Positions 20,333 through 31,527 of a stretch of DNA of 63,530 nt are shown piece after piece. The stretch comes from Nemertoderma westbladi. Its lineage: Eukaryota; Xenacoelomorpha; Nemertodermatida; Nemertodermatidae. Under the pieces are notes generated by a model that was given only the letters and a program-made list of their open reading frames with translations, was not told the DNA's origin and searched no databases. How positions within the stretch are numbered: the stretch's first letter is position 1; every line of letters begins with the position of its first letter. The position numbers and the translations under genes were made by a program. The stretch is from the NCBI GenBank assembly GCA_032718475.1, contig JAUCBJ010005806.1, forward strand, positions 1 through 63,530, written 5' to 3'.

Positions 20333-20849
20333 AACCCTCTTGTCAATAATTACAATACAAATTTGCACAACAGACATACAAAGGAAAGAAGCACAGTGCA
20401 CATACACAGGTACGACTACATACAAAGGAAAGAGGTAACACACACACCACACACATACCCAAACCAAAAACATTCGTGCAGATCCAGCGCAGTAGGAAGT
20501 TGAAAAATTGATATCCCAAAAGTAAGCCAGCAATTAAGCGATCAGTAGAGTGAATATAGAAAATTACTGTTACATCTAAGTAGAATAAAAAATTGTGTGT
20601 TGCAACCACAAATGTTGTAAATTAAAATTAAAATTTATATGGGCGAAGATTTAGGTTAAAAAAAGAAGTACTATAGGTTCGGTTGTAATTTAAAATAATA
20701 ATATCTGGGTTTATTGTAGGCTATTCGTTTCATTGAGATTATGAGCGTCTAGGTCGCCGTGCCAAAGTCGGATGACACTAATTCCCTAGGAAATTAAAAC
20801 GACCCGTGTTGGATACAAATGCGGAGATTAGGTCGATAAGAGCCTGCGC

Positions 20850-22725
20850 CTTGGTGTGCTGCATAGTTATGGAGGGTGGGTGATTAACATCTGTTGGAGG
20901 GCCATATAAGATAATAGTCAATGTTGGCCTTACTCGTAAAATTTGAAATAGCTGCATGCAAGACAACATGAAGAGAGTGATAATGGAAACTTTCCATAAA
21001 GTAGTGGAATGCGTCCTCTCGCTAATGACCGCAGGAACATGATTTGTTAATTTAACATGGTTAGAGAAGGTATCAGAATTTAGTGAATTTAGTGAAGAGC
21101 ATCTGAGTCGCGCCAATAGGCCGTTGATTGATGGTGATCCCAGGGTATAATAATAGGGAACGGGAGACGAGGAACATATTACTGGAAATACACCATTCCT
21201 GAAACTTTCAATTGTGCCTGATGAACGCAAATTGATCGGAAGTGAGTTCCACAATCTAACAGTAGAAGGTAGGAACGAATCTCTGTAGAAGTTCCTACAT
21301 TCGAACATTCGTGGAGTTACGGGTGTTGTATGCACTAGCGGACCTAACAACAGGTGGAAGGATATCCAATAAGTGTTGGGGGGCGCGGTCCGTCATCATT
21401 TTGTAGAATACACACAATTTCTGAAAATCTCGTCTTTGTTGAAGTGGGCACAGCCCAGACTCCTTATATAGTTTGCTCGTGTGGCAAGAAACTGTCAATC
21501 TGCAAACTATTCGAATAGCTTCCTTATTTAGGAGCTCCAACTCCATTTTGAGATCCTGAGAGCAGTTGTCCCAAACGGCACTGGCATATTCCAAGTTTGA
21601 GCGGACAAAAGATTTGTAAATATTCATGAGTGCATCCCTGCTAACCTTGCATTTAACAATTCGTAACATATTTAACTTATCATTTGCAGATTTTCGCATT
21701 TTTTCAACCTGTGAGTGCCATTTTAGGGAGGATGAAAGAATAAGACCAAGGTGTTGGTGCTCTTCAACTTCGGGGATCGAGATACCATTGAGGAAGAGAG
21801 GAAGATGATTAGGATCGCGTGACCTGCGATGTGAGAACAGCATACTCTCAGTCTTCGAGGGATTGAATTGAACTAACCATCGCGCATCCCAATTGGATAT
21901 TGAAGTAAGGTCTGCATTAAGATTAGATGCGGCAAGAATGCAGTTGGACCTGGAATTGACCTCTATGTAGAGAGCGGTGTCATCAGCATAAAGGCTATTG
22001 TTGACACTAACTACATCCACTATGTGGTTGATGAAAATCAAAAACAGAAGGGTCCCAGGACAGAACCTTGGGGGACTCCAGCCAAGACCTTCACCCAAGA
22101 CGATTGCTGACCATTCACTACAACACATTGAAAATTGTCATTCAAATAGTTGTGGAGCCATTCCAGAAGCTTCCCCCCAATTCCCATGTTTTCAATTTTA
22201 TGCAGCAGACTTTTGTGATGGTCTTTGTTAAAAGCCTTACTTATATCTAGAAATACTATTTGGACCTCCTTCCCTTTGTCGCTTTGTCTAACAATTGCAC
22301 TAACAAGGGCGTTATAGAGTGAAATCAATTGATAGATAGTACCATCCCCACCCTTGAAACCAATCTGAAATTTGGAGATGTAGGTCTTAACATGAGTGAA
22401 GATTATTCTATGGATGTAGTGCTCGAACAACTTCCCAAGGTTACTGGTAAGGGCAACTGGACGAAAGTTGTTACAAATATCATTTGGAAATTTTTTCAAG
22501 AGTGGCAGGACATAGCGCATTTTCCATTTTTTTGGATGATACCCACTATCAAAGATAAATTGAAATAATTTGGAAACGTGATCTATTATCACAGGCATTC
22601 CAGCCTTTATCATTCTGTTTGAAATTCCTTCGGCGGGACAGGTAGCACTGGGTCTAAAGCTTTAATGTCGCACAGATTTTCAGATGCACCAAAGTTGATC
22701 TCGGTAAGCACAGGTTCCGGAGGAG
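20850..22725 (-). pseudogene. CR1/jockey-like LINE ORF2, reverse transcriptase and C-terminal part
   Basis: Reads 'MPVIIDHVSKLFQFIFDSGY', 'PKKWKMRYVLPLLKK', 'NNFRPVALTSNLGKLFE', 'FLDISKAFNKDHHKSLLHKI', 'GVPQGSVLGP', 'NNSLYADDTALYIEV' (the YADD active site is intact) and the C-terminal 'FYRDSFLPSTVRLWNSLP'. Frame changes occur near 22613, 22055 and 21300, so it is not translatable as one protein. The enzyme would prime reverse transcription at a nicked target. It joins the endonuclease part at 25151 once the nested LINE is removed. Confidence 0.85.
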
Positions 22726-22776
22726 CAGTTTGGGGCATAATGAAGTTAGATTCGTCCAGTGAGTATTGATCGATAA
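22726..22776 (+). repeat. 51-bp target-site duplication, left copy
   Basis: Starts CAGTTTGGGGCATAATG and ends GAGTATTGATCGATAA. An identical 51-bp copy is at 25100-25150. Between them lies only the RTE-like LINE. Confidence 0.95.
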
Positions 22777-25099
22777 CTACTAGGATCGGCATGCTGCATT
22801 GCAGCTGCATTTTTAAGAATGCTGTGCCGGCTTATCGACAAAATTGCACCGCCACAACTCCCTATCACCCATGACATTTGCTAGACCATCCGCATCTTCA
22901 AGGCCAGTGTCCTTTAAGATGCGTCTCAAGAAAGTCATGGGCTGTCCACCATGCTTATTCACTCCATGAGGCTGCCAAAGTACAAGATTATGCACTGGCT
23001 GGTCCTCACGGCGAAAGCAATGTCCTGCAAAGCGGAGGCGCTTTTGTTCTAGTGTCAAGCTTGGTACTCCCCCAGAGACACCTCCAATGTTATATAGTGT
23101 CTGGTTGGAGATGTGTGCATTCTACTTGACACAATGAACCCGGCGTAGCATTCTTGTGAATGTGCCATCCAGAGATTTGGTGTCCTCAGCAGTTAGAGCC
23201 CAGCATGGACTCCCATAGAGGAGTACTGGAACTACTGCTGCTCTAAATAATCGGACCTTAAGTTTCCGATTAATTCTCGGTGACTTCCAAATCCTGGAAA
23301 GCCTATTCAAGGCTGCCCATGCCTTTCCCTTACGTATTCGAAGGTCCTCACCTGACTTCCGGATCCATGATCCCAGGTAGCAGAAGTCATCCACATGCTC
23401 AAGCATACTATCTTTTGAGCTTATGCTCATCCGATCAGAGACTTGCTGAGGACTTTCAAAGTTAACTGTCAAAAGTTTGGTCTTTCTGGAGTTAATAAAA
23501 AGACCAACACTAGAAGCAGCATGTTCTAATGAGCTGAGGAGCCGTTGGGCTCCCTCTAGTGATTCTGAGAGTACTCCTAAGTCATCAGCAAAGTCTAGAT
23601 CAGTTAGGTACTTGGCAGGATTTCCTCGACTTCTGGAGCCAGTAGGTGGAGTTATCATCACCCCATCATCATTATGATGATCTAAGGACATGCGTAGAAC
23701 ATAGTCAACCACAATAATGAACAAGAATGCTGCAAGTGTGTCTCCTTGGAGGACGCCCCATAACACTTCAAATGGTTCTGTGTCACCGTCAACAGTAGAC
23801 ACAAATGTTGTCGAACCATCGTATACTGATCTGGTTGCTGCAATAATTTCATCAGGAATCCCATATAATGAAAGTATGCTGAACATACGTGAGCGGGAGA
23901 CTGAATCAAAGGCCTTGAAGAAGTCAACAAAGATAACATCCAGATGCCTGTCTTTCTTTTTTGATAACTCTTTAATTATCCTTCTAAGTGCCAAAATGGG
24001 CTCCATGGTCCCACGACCTTTACGGAACCCATTCTGATTTCCACGGAGCAGTCTCTCAATGGGATCCCTGATGCGATTTAATAGAATTCTATTGTATAGC
24101 TTTGCAGCAATCGAGATCAATGAGATTCCCCGAAAAGAACCATAGAGTGTTAGGTTGCCCTTCTTGGGAACTGGCACCAACTTATTTGTTTTCATTTCTT
24201 GTGGGACTCTTGTTGTACGGTACATGTCTACTATGATGGGATAGATGAGCTTTAAACACTCAGGTATTTTAAAGACCTCAGGGGGAACACCATCTACTCC
24301 ACTGGCACGATTGGTCTTAATGCTCTTTGCAGCAGCCTTCACTTCTGCAAAGGAGATATCACCAATGTGAATATCTGGGAGTACAGACTCAGACACTTTT
24401 ACTTCTATAAAGTTATCAGGCAATACCCTGTCATTATTGCGGAGCTTTTCAAAGTGGGCCTTCCAACCATTGAGGCGATCGGCTGGTGATTCAGCCTTAA
24501 CCTTGGTGGTTGGTTGGCTTTTTCGACCAACAAGCAAGTTGATCGATCTGCATGCCTGGGATTATTGCCTGCTGTCGCCAGCATCATTGATGGCATCAAC
24601 CTGTTGGTTTAATAGCTCCTGTAAATTAACAGAGTACTGCCTGTTCAGGGACCTAGATGCAGCCTTAACTGCATTCTTGGCCGCTGTAGTCTGTTTGAGT
24701 CGGGCCTCTTTCTGCGCCTTGTAGAGGTCATTTCGGCACTTTTGAATTTTGTTGTCAGTCCAGGGGGCCCGTTTCCTGTTTCGAGGGTATACAGGAACTG
24801 TTTCTGCAGCTGCTAACTTAACTGCCTCTGTGAAGGCAGTATAGCCCTCACAGTGATCTGCCGCCTCAGAGGCAAGAGCCTCATACCTGTAGCTGTAGTG
24901 TGAAGCTGGATCTCACACTTGGCTGTTGCAACAGAGAGGACCAGTCATGCCGCGGCAAGGCAGATTTCGTTGTTCTGCTAACACGCAGACTAAGTCTTAC
25001 CTTGGCCACAATAAGGCGTTGATCACTGGAGAAGGGTCGTAGTGTAAATGCATTACAGTCTTGTATAGAGCTCCTGTATTTCCTACGAAACAGGCGAAA
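22777..25099 (-). mobile_element. RTE-like LINE, 5'-truncated insertion (2.3 kb) with a long reverse transcriptase ORF
   Basis: An uninterrupted 471-codon stretch (23122-24537) reads 'NRASGVDGVPPEVFKIPEC', 'TNKLVPVPKKGNLTLYGSF', 'GNQNGFRKGRGTMEPILALR', 'DVIFVDFFKAFDSVSRSRMF', 'WGVLQGDTLAAFLFIIVVDY' and 'YLTDLDFADDLGVLSES' (FADD active site intact), then 'RMLRRVHCVK'. The C-terminal domain continues in another frame ('RLRFAGHCFRREDQPVH', 'VNKHGGQPMTFLRRILKD', 22813-23058). The endonuclease is missing, so it is 5'-truncated. The 3' end (left) is GGATCGGCATGCTGC.. with one CTA unit, matching the (TAG)n tail of the copy at 30790-31241. It is flanked by a perfect 51-bp duplication and looks recent. 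Confidence 0.88.
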
Positions 25100-25150
25100 C
25101 AGTTTGGGGCATAATGAAGTTAGATTCGTCCAGTGAGTATTGATCGATAA
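25100..25150 (+). repeat. 51-bp target-site duplication, right copy
   Basis: Identical to 22726-22776; both copies are part of the host LINE's ORF2. Confidence 0.95.
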
Positions 25151-26330
25151 AGAAAGGGTTAAAGAGATCCGCCTTCTCCTTGGGTGACACAGCAACGATG
25201 TTATTATGAGATACCGAGGGAATCTCCAGTTCCGGAGCTTTTCCCATTAATTGTTTGCAAATTGACCGCCATTGTTTGCTGGAAGACCTTGTTGCAAGAA
25301 GTTTTTATGACAGGTTTGCAAAATACTCATCTTTGGCTTTGCAGCATTCTAGAACGTACTTCTTTCTAGCTGAACGAAAGTTGTTCCAAGAGTTGCCGTT
25401 GTTGGTGGATTTAGCAGCCCGATGTACTCTTAACTCTAAGCGTCTTAACTCAGTGGTATTATACCATGGCTTATCATTTGGGCGTACTGTAATAATTTTA
25501 TTCGGAATTGAAGAACTCGCACAAAGGAAAAATCGGTCTGTCCAGGCCGAAACGATGTCATCAACTTCAGTGTAGTCCGTGTAGACACTGTCCCAAGTTA
25601 GTTAGTTTCAGTCAAAGGGTGACTGAATTTTGGAAAATCCGCCTCCTTATAAAGCCAAATCCGTCTAGCGTATGCTGGTATTGTGTTTATAGGAAATTTA
25701 TAAGATAAAGAAATTACGCAGTGGTCGCTTGTACCGTAATGGCTCGAAATATCTATGTTGGAGATAGAATTTGGAAGAGTGGAAATAACGGGGGATGGTG
25801 ATGTACTAGTAGTTTGGGTTATGCGAGTAGGCTCCTGAATATACTGGAACAAACACTGACGAGAAATAGAGAGGAAATATCGCGACATTTAGTTGGATCT
25901 AAAAGGTCCTGATTGAAGTCTCCCAAAATAAGTGGAGTGGTGCTAGACCGATAGAATAGACCGATAGCAAGTTTTTTTGCGGCCAAAACTACAGGAGCAC
26001 CATAATGATTCGTATGGTAGGTCAATGTTCTCGATGGTGCTAAGCCTCTTAACTTTAAACTTGTTGGAAACGTATAAAGCTAAGCCACCACCAAGAGACG
26101 GGCGATCACGGCGTTGTGGCACATGAAAATTAGATATCAGAAATTTATTAGAAATCTGATCAGATGAAAACCAGGTCTCGACGAATGCAAGTTTATCAAA
26201 GTTCGAAGATAGATTATCTGTCAAAAAATCCCAATTACAAGGCAGTGAACGAATATTTATCAGCATAACTTTAATAGATGGATGAGAGGGGCCTGGGTTA
26301 GAAGTATTCATAGAAATAATCATTTAAAAA
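25151..26330 (-). pseudogene. CR1/jockey-like LINE ORF2, endonuclease and linker part
   Basis: Reads 'IKVMLINIRSLPCNWDFLTD' (catalytic Asn in INIRS), 'DKLAFVETWFSSDQISNKF' (Glu in ETW), 'RRDRPSLGGGLALYVSNK', 'TTPLILGDFNQDLLDPTK' (Asp and Asn) and 'SHYGTSDHCVISLSYKF' (SDH). All APE-type endonuclease motifs are present, in two or three frames. The linker 'VRPNDKPWYNTTELRRLELR' follows, where the chain would continue into the reverse transcriptase beyond the nested LINE. It would nick target DNA to start insertion. Confidence 0.85.
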
Positions 26331-26368
26331 ATTTCGAAAAAAACGAAAAGTTGTGAGGAGCGAGCACG

Positions 26369-26387
26369 GGGGGGGGGGGGGGGGGGC
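26369..26387 (+). repeat. Poly-G tract
   Basis: About 18 consecutive G within the LINE upstream of ORF2; a CA-rich stretch follows at about 26515-26545. Confidence 0.9.
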
Positions 26388-26859
26388 AGTGATGCAACAC
26401 ACAAACGCGCTGATTAAGCTTACCTTTGGATAAAAATATTTTTTGCAAATAAAATAAGAGACATCGCAGTATGAAGATGCTGATTGGCTTGAGGGAAATC
26501 CAACACACATGACATTCACACACACACACACCCCCTCACACACCGCAGACACAGACAACAGAAATACAAAGTGATATAATGTGGTAATAATGTGAAGAGA
26601 AGGGAGAATGGGTGAGCCCAAGAAATGGAAAATATGAATTAATTTCACATTGACATTTGACTGTTTTCTATATTCCCATCACCATAAACGTTAATAACGA
26701 TATTGTACAGGCATGTTGCAATTGAAAATTAATACATACAAAAGATCAGCGAGCAAATAAACGTAAATTAGGTGAATTATATCCACACATAAGAGGAATC
26801 GACTATGTTCATGCGAAATTAAGTTGACTGGTACGGAAAATATATATGCTGAATATTTT

Positions 26860-28150
26860 AAATACAACTGTTCAGGAAAATATTTAAAATGCCAAACTAA
26901 TGCGGAAATTAAAATGAATGATATAAAATATGGCGCATAATAGGCTGAAAAATTTACGCGGAAATTAAATACCGGTACTGGAATATGGCGTTTAGTAGAC
27001 TGAAATATATGTAGAATATTAAATACTGAAATATAGCGCTTAGTAAACAAATGAAATATTTATGTAGAATATTAAATACTGAAATATGGCGCTTAGTAAA
27101 CTGCAATATTTATGTAGAATATTAAATACTAAAATATGGCGCTTAGTAGACAGAAATATGGCGCTTAGTAGACTAAAATATTGGCGTAGAAATTGAATGC
27201 TGAAATATGGCGCTTAATAAACTGAAATATTTATATAGAGTATTAGATACTGAAATATGGCGCTTAATAAACTGAATATTTATGTGGAATATTAAATACT
27301 GAAATATGGCCCTTGTAAACAAATGAAGTATTTATGTAGAATATTAAATACTGAAATATGGCGCTTAATAAACTGAAACATTTATGTAGAACATTAAATA
27401 CTGAAATGTGGTGCTTAGTAGACTGAAATATATGCAGAATATTAAATACTGAAATATGGCGCTTAGTAAACAAATGAAATATTTATGTAGAATATTAAAT
27501 ACTGAAATATGGCGCTTAGTAAACTGCAATATTTATGTAGAACATTAAATACTAAAATATGGCGCTTAGTAGACAGAAATATGGCGCTTAGTAGACTGAA
27601 ATATTGGCGTAGAAATTGAATGCTGAAATATGGCGCTTAATAATCTGAAATATTTATATAGAGTATTAGATACTGAAATATGGCGCTTAATAAACTGAAT
27701 ATTTATGTGGAATATTAAATACTGAAATATGGCCCTTGTAAACAAATGAAATATTTATGTAGAATATTAAATACTGAAATATGGCGCTTAGTAAACTGCA
27801 ATATTTATGTAGAACATTAAATACTAAAATAGGGCGCTTAGTAGACAGAAATATGGCGCTTAGTAGACTGAAATATTGGCGTAGAAATTGAATGCTGAAA
27901 TATGGCGCTTAATAAACTGAAATATTTATATAGAGTATTAGATACTGAAATATGGCGCTTAATAAACTGAATATTTATGTGGAATATTAAATACTGAAAT
28001 ATGGCGCTTAGTAAACAAATGAAATATTTATGTAGAATATTAAATACTGAAATATGGCGCTTAGTAAACTGAAACATTTATGTAGAACATTAAATACTGA
28101 AATGTGGTGCTTGTAGACAGAAATATGGCGCTTAGTAGACTGAAATATTT
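26860..28150 (-). repeat. About 50-bp minisatellite between LINE ORF1 and ORF2
   Basis: Core words GAAATATGGCGCTTAGTAAA and TATTTATGTAGAATATTAAA alternate with period about 50 bp but variable spacing. A higher-order pattern is visible: a block containing TAGTAGACAGAAATATGGCG, then TATTGGCGTAGAAATTGAAT recurs near 27145, 27555 and 27840. Short ORFs on the - strand are by-products of the repeat. Confidence 0.9.
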
Positions 28151-28389
28151 GAATAGAATATTAAGCTAACTAATAAGAAATATACTTCTGAAACTTAAAA
28201 CAGTGTTTAACTTGGTAAAAATGATATAACTAAATCAGTAAATACCGGTAGATGGTCAGTACCGATACAGTTACGATGAACATCACCTGCTCAACTATTC
28301 TTCGGACGACCCACGAAGACCGATCAGAAGGGAGAATAATCTGGGGGACAAGTCAGGCTGGAGGAAATTGAGTACGTCTGTTAGAATCG

Positions 28390-28900
28390 TTAGATCTTTG
28401 GTAGCACAACGGTCCTGTCCACCTCTACGACCTTGCGAAGTGAATACACTCGGAAAACATCCCGCTTCTCGCCCGACAACAGCTTGATGTATATGGCCAC
28501 GTCGCGTGTCCAACAGTCCGATATTAATTTCATTTTGACAAATTTACGGCACTCAAGGAATACAAGGGGGCGGTAAGGCGTGAGGCACTCGTTTACATAG
28601 ATACGATCTACCCGTGAGTCTGTCTTTAGTTTGAAACGGCCATGGTAGAACTTTATGACTACCTGCCTTTTGTTGCGGGAAGGGTGAATTCTAGATGTGT
28701 CGCGAAGCAGATCGAATGATGTTACCCCACAACGCCGAGCGACCTCTGCAACTAATGTGTCAACAACGTTATTAGTGGAAGCGGGAGAACTGGCCTCCTG
28801 CACGGCAGTCGCTCCTGCTGAAGGGCCGGATAGTATAAGAGTGTTACAAGAGTGTTATAAGAGCGTCGTAGTCTGCATCGCGTGAAGTACCGGTACCGAT
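28390..28900 (-). pseudogene. LINE ORF1-like fragment
   Basis: Reads 'SFDLLRDTSRIHPSRNKRQV', 'IYVNECLTPYRPLVFLECRK' and 'CWTRDVAIYIKLLSG'. The pattern 'vyvNE.LTp.......ar' followed by 'WtrdG.Iy.k' is typical of the C-terminal part of ORF1-like proteins of CR1/jockey-type LINEs, which bind element RNA. The N-terminal part is not obvious. It lies at the 5' side of the same element as the ORF2 pieces, so it is assigned to that LINE. Confidence 0.6.
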
Positions 28901-29012
28901 ACCGGTAAACGTTTCGGATCTGGGGAGGCTACAGATGAGGGATGAGACGTTGCACTGTATGAACATTCGGACGGAACGTCACTACGATTTAATTATGTTT
29001 CTGTCATGCGAC

Positions 29013-29467
29013 ATCTATCCAGCGGCAGGATTCTTAATAGGTAAGTAACGCCACCTAGCGGTACGATTCTTATTAGGTAAGTATCGCCACCTAGCAGCAG
29101 GATTCTTAATAGGTAAGTAATGCCACCTAACGGCAGGATTCTTAATAGGTAAGTAACGCCATCTATTGGCAGGATTCTTAATAGGTAAGTAACGCCATCT
29201 AGCGGCAGGATTCTAAATATGTAAGTAACGCCATCTAGCGGCAGGATTCTTAATAGGTAAGTAATGCCACATAGCGGCAGGATTCTAAATATGTAAGTAA
29301 CGCCATCTAGCGGCAGGATTCTTAATAGGTAAGTAATGCCACATAGCGGCAGGATTCTAAATATGTAAGTAACGCCATCTAGCGGCAGGATTCTTAATAG
29401 GTAAGTAATGCCACCTAGCGGCAGGATCCTTATTAGATAAGTAACGCCACATAGCGGCAGGATTCTT
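29013..29467 (+). repeat. 36-bp exon-end/donor minisatellite, right block (about 13 copies)
   Basis: Same unit as 19150-20231 (AGCGGCAGGATTCTTAATAG|GTAAGTAACGCCA..), resuming directly after the LINE. The last copy ends only ~50 bp before the next exon, in sequence with a candidate branch point TACTAAC at 29470-29476. Without the LINE, this ABCC intron would be almost entirely array. Confidence 0.95.
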
Positions 29468-29519
29468 TACCTACTAACCAACTTCAAGTTACAAACTCTT
29501 ATCGATTGATGTTTTCTAG

Positions 29520-29685
29520 GTTCGGCAAGGACATTGACATAGTTGATATAAAGCTACGAGATCACCTTAATGGTGTAATACTGTGTACATTCTCAGTTCT
29601 TGGCGCCGTTATCGTTATTAGCGTTATAACGCCCTGGTTTCTAATCGCCATCATTCCATTGGCTATTCTCTACTTCTTTATTGCG
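29520..29685 (+). CDS. ABCC: ABCC transporter, exon 5 of window: TMD2 helices
   Basis: Acceptor GATGTTTTCTAG; the first G completes the split Arg codon of exon 4. Reads 'FGKDIDIVDIKLRDHLNG' (family: FS.D.d.vD..l) and then hydrophobic 'VILCTFSVLGAVIVISV' and 'WFLIAIIPLAILYFFIA', two transmembrane helices. Ends in phase 0 at GCG|GTTAGA; choosing this donor makes 'YFFIA' join 'RFFIGSARQLNR' of exon 6, as in MRP1 'YFFVQRFYVASSRQLKR'. The donor is weaker than the others and the following intron is 30 kb. Confidence 0.9.
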
Positions 29686-30139
29686 GTTAGATTAGTTTAA
29701 ATATTTTATATATTAACTGGATCCCTCATTAACTTAATATTATAAATTAATTTGCTTTTGAATTTTTATATATTGTATCAGATGCGTTTATTACCATATA
29801 CAATACATATGGTGTGAAATTGGTGTGAATATGAGACTTCATCCGGGCAGACGATATGGAAACTTGTGTTTGGTGGCTGTCCGTCGCTGCGGGTGTCTGT
29901 AATGTTGGATACATTTTCGAAGGAGATTTTCAAAACACCCATATGTTGTTTAATCATATCAAGAGTAGTATCCGGGGCTAGAAAATAGGAAAGCGTGGCG
30001 GTGGCTCGGCAGTCTTGAGACCCGGAAATTCCAGTTGCAACGCCAACCGGGGTCTACTGCTTCGTGGACGGTTGGGATCGCTACGCACTACCACTCTGGG
30101 ACGCCCAGCGTCGGTAGAGCCTGCGGTTGCGAGATTGGG
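29686..30139. other. ABCC intron with probable LINE ORF1-like relic on the - strand
   Basis: On the - strand 29840-29990 reads 'PDTTLDMIKQHMGVLKISF' and 'NTSFHIVCPDE', resembling RRM-like ORF1 sequences of LINEs, without an intact frame. The following GC-rich part (30000-30139) continues across the hAT-like element at 31922, so both belong to one older sequence. Confidence 0.35.
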
Positions 30140-30789
30140 GGAACCACTAGGGATGCGACAGAGCTAAAATTTCATCCGGAGCCGGAGCCCGGAGGTTTCT
30201 CCGGGTTACAATATGAGCTCCGGCCGGAGACGGGCCGGAGCCGGAGCCGGAGGTTTGGTGATTGATAATTCAAGTGTATTATTATAGTAGACATAGACAG
30301 ATATGCGTCTATGAAACAGGGGGTGGGGGATTTGATGCAAATTCTTACTCAATTATCAATTAAGGGAAATGAGCAGTTTGCAGTCGCATGCTATTCTATT
30401 CTAATCAAAAGAAAACAATAAACTATATTCAATAGAACAGGTTACAATTTTATTTTTGGGAGTAATCAGCAGATATTTGCGTCGATTTTCCCCCTGGAGA
30501 GGAATGCATTTTGATTGCGTCCATAGACTCCCTTATCTGGTGTTCAATGGGCTAAAATATTCTGTAATGTTTTAGACTTTTCAGTTCACACTCATTACAC
30601 AAACTCTGTTATTTTTATTTCTTACGACTAAACTATCAGTAACTTCGGTTTGTTGTCAACTTATCATCGACACTATTTTGATGGGACATTGTGTAATTAA
30701 TTTCCAGGAGTTGGTTCAGTATTCATTATATTGTCATTGATAAACGTTTAAACATGTATCACCTACCTTACAGTACGTACGTAGGCTGG

Positions 30790-31241
30790 GAGTCCATGCT
30801 GGGCTCTAACTGCTGAAGACACCAAATCTCTGGATGGCACATTCACAAGAATGCTACGCCGGGTTCATTGTGTCAAGTACAATGCACACATCTCCAACCA
30901 GACACTATATAACATTGGAGGTGTCTCATTGGTTCCACCAAGCGCTTGACACTAGAACAAAATCGCCTCCGCTTTGCAGGACATTGCTTTCGCCGTGAGG
31001 ACCAGCCAGTGCATAATCTTGTACTTTGGCAGCCTCATGGAGTGAATAAGCATGGTGGACAGCCCATGACTTTCTTGAGACGCATCTTAAAGGACACTGG
31101 CCTTAAAGATGCGGATGATCTAGCAAATGTCATGGGTGATAGGGAGTTGTGGCGGTGCAATTTTGTTGACAAGCCGGCACAGCATTCTTAAAAATGCAGC
31201 TGCAATGCAGCATGCCGATCCTAGTAGTAGTAGTAGTAGTA
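30790..31241 (+). mobile_element. RTE-like LINE 3'-end insertion with (TAG)n tail
   Basis: Encodes the C-terminal LINE region ('RLRFAGHCFRREDQPVH', 'RILKDTGLKDADDLANVMGD', 'RELWRCNFVDKPAQHS') and ends with ..GCATGCCGATCC(TAG)n. Flanked by a 13-bp duplication GTACGTAGGCTGG (30777-30789 and 31242-31254), although the start of the right copy blends with the tail. Same family as 22777-25099, strongly 5'-truncated. Confidence 0.85.
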
Positions 31242-31508
31242 GTACGTAGGCTGGCATAAACCGGATATCTAAAATAATATTAGTAATTTGGATATATCAC
31301 AACTGTTTAGAGTCTATTTACATTATCGAATCAGGAACTGAATTACAATCTCCGCACACAAATATTGTATAACTATTAAAATTATTATTACATAAATTTA
31401 ATAAACATATAGTTCTATACTATAATATAGTTCTAGAATTATAAGAATTTAAACTGATTATTTTATACAAATGAACAGTACCAGCCTGTTGGGGATGGGG
31501 ATGGGGAT

Positions 31509-31527
31509 GGGGGGGGGGGGGGGGGGG
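31509..31527 (+). repeat. Poly-G tract preceded by GGGGAT repeats
   Basis: GGGGATGGGGATGG leads into about 18 G, inside the hAT-like element. Confidence 0.9.

Larger units (their letters stand above)
20232..29011 (-). mobile_element. CR1/jockey-like LINE (ORF1, ORF2, poly(A)) inserted into the donor array; carries a nested RTE-like LINE
   Basis: In - orientation: ORF1 fragment (28390-28803), a minisatellite (about 26860-28150), ORF2 endonuclease (to 25151), a nested LINE (22777-25099), ORF2 reverse transcriptase (about 20850-22725), a 3' UTR with GGAGCC hexamers (20302-20335) and AATAAA followed by a poly(A)-like tail (read as T-rich 20232-20247 on the + strand). The donor array stops exactly at the tail and resumes at 29013. 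CATCT is present at both junctions and may be a short target duplication. Without the nested element it would be about 6.4 kb, close to full length. Confidence 0.8.
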
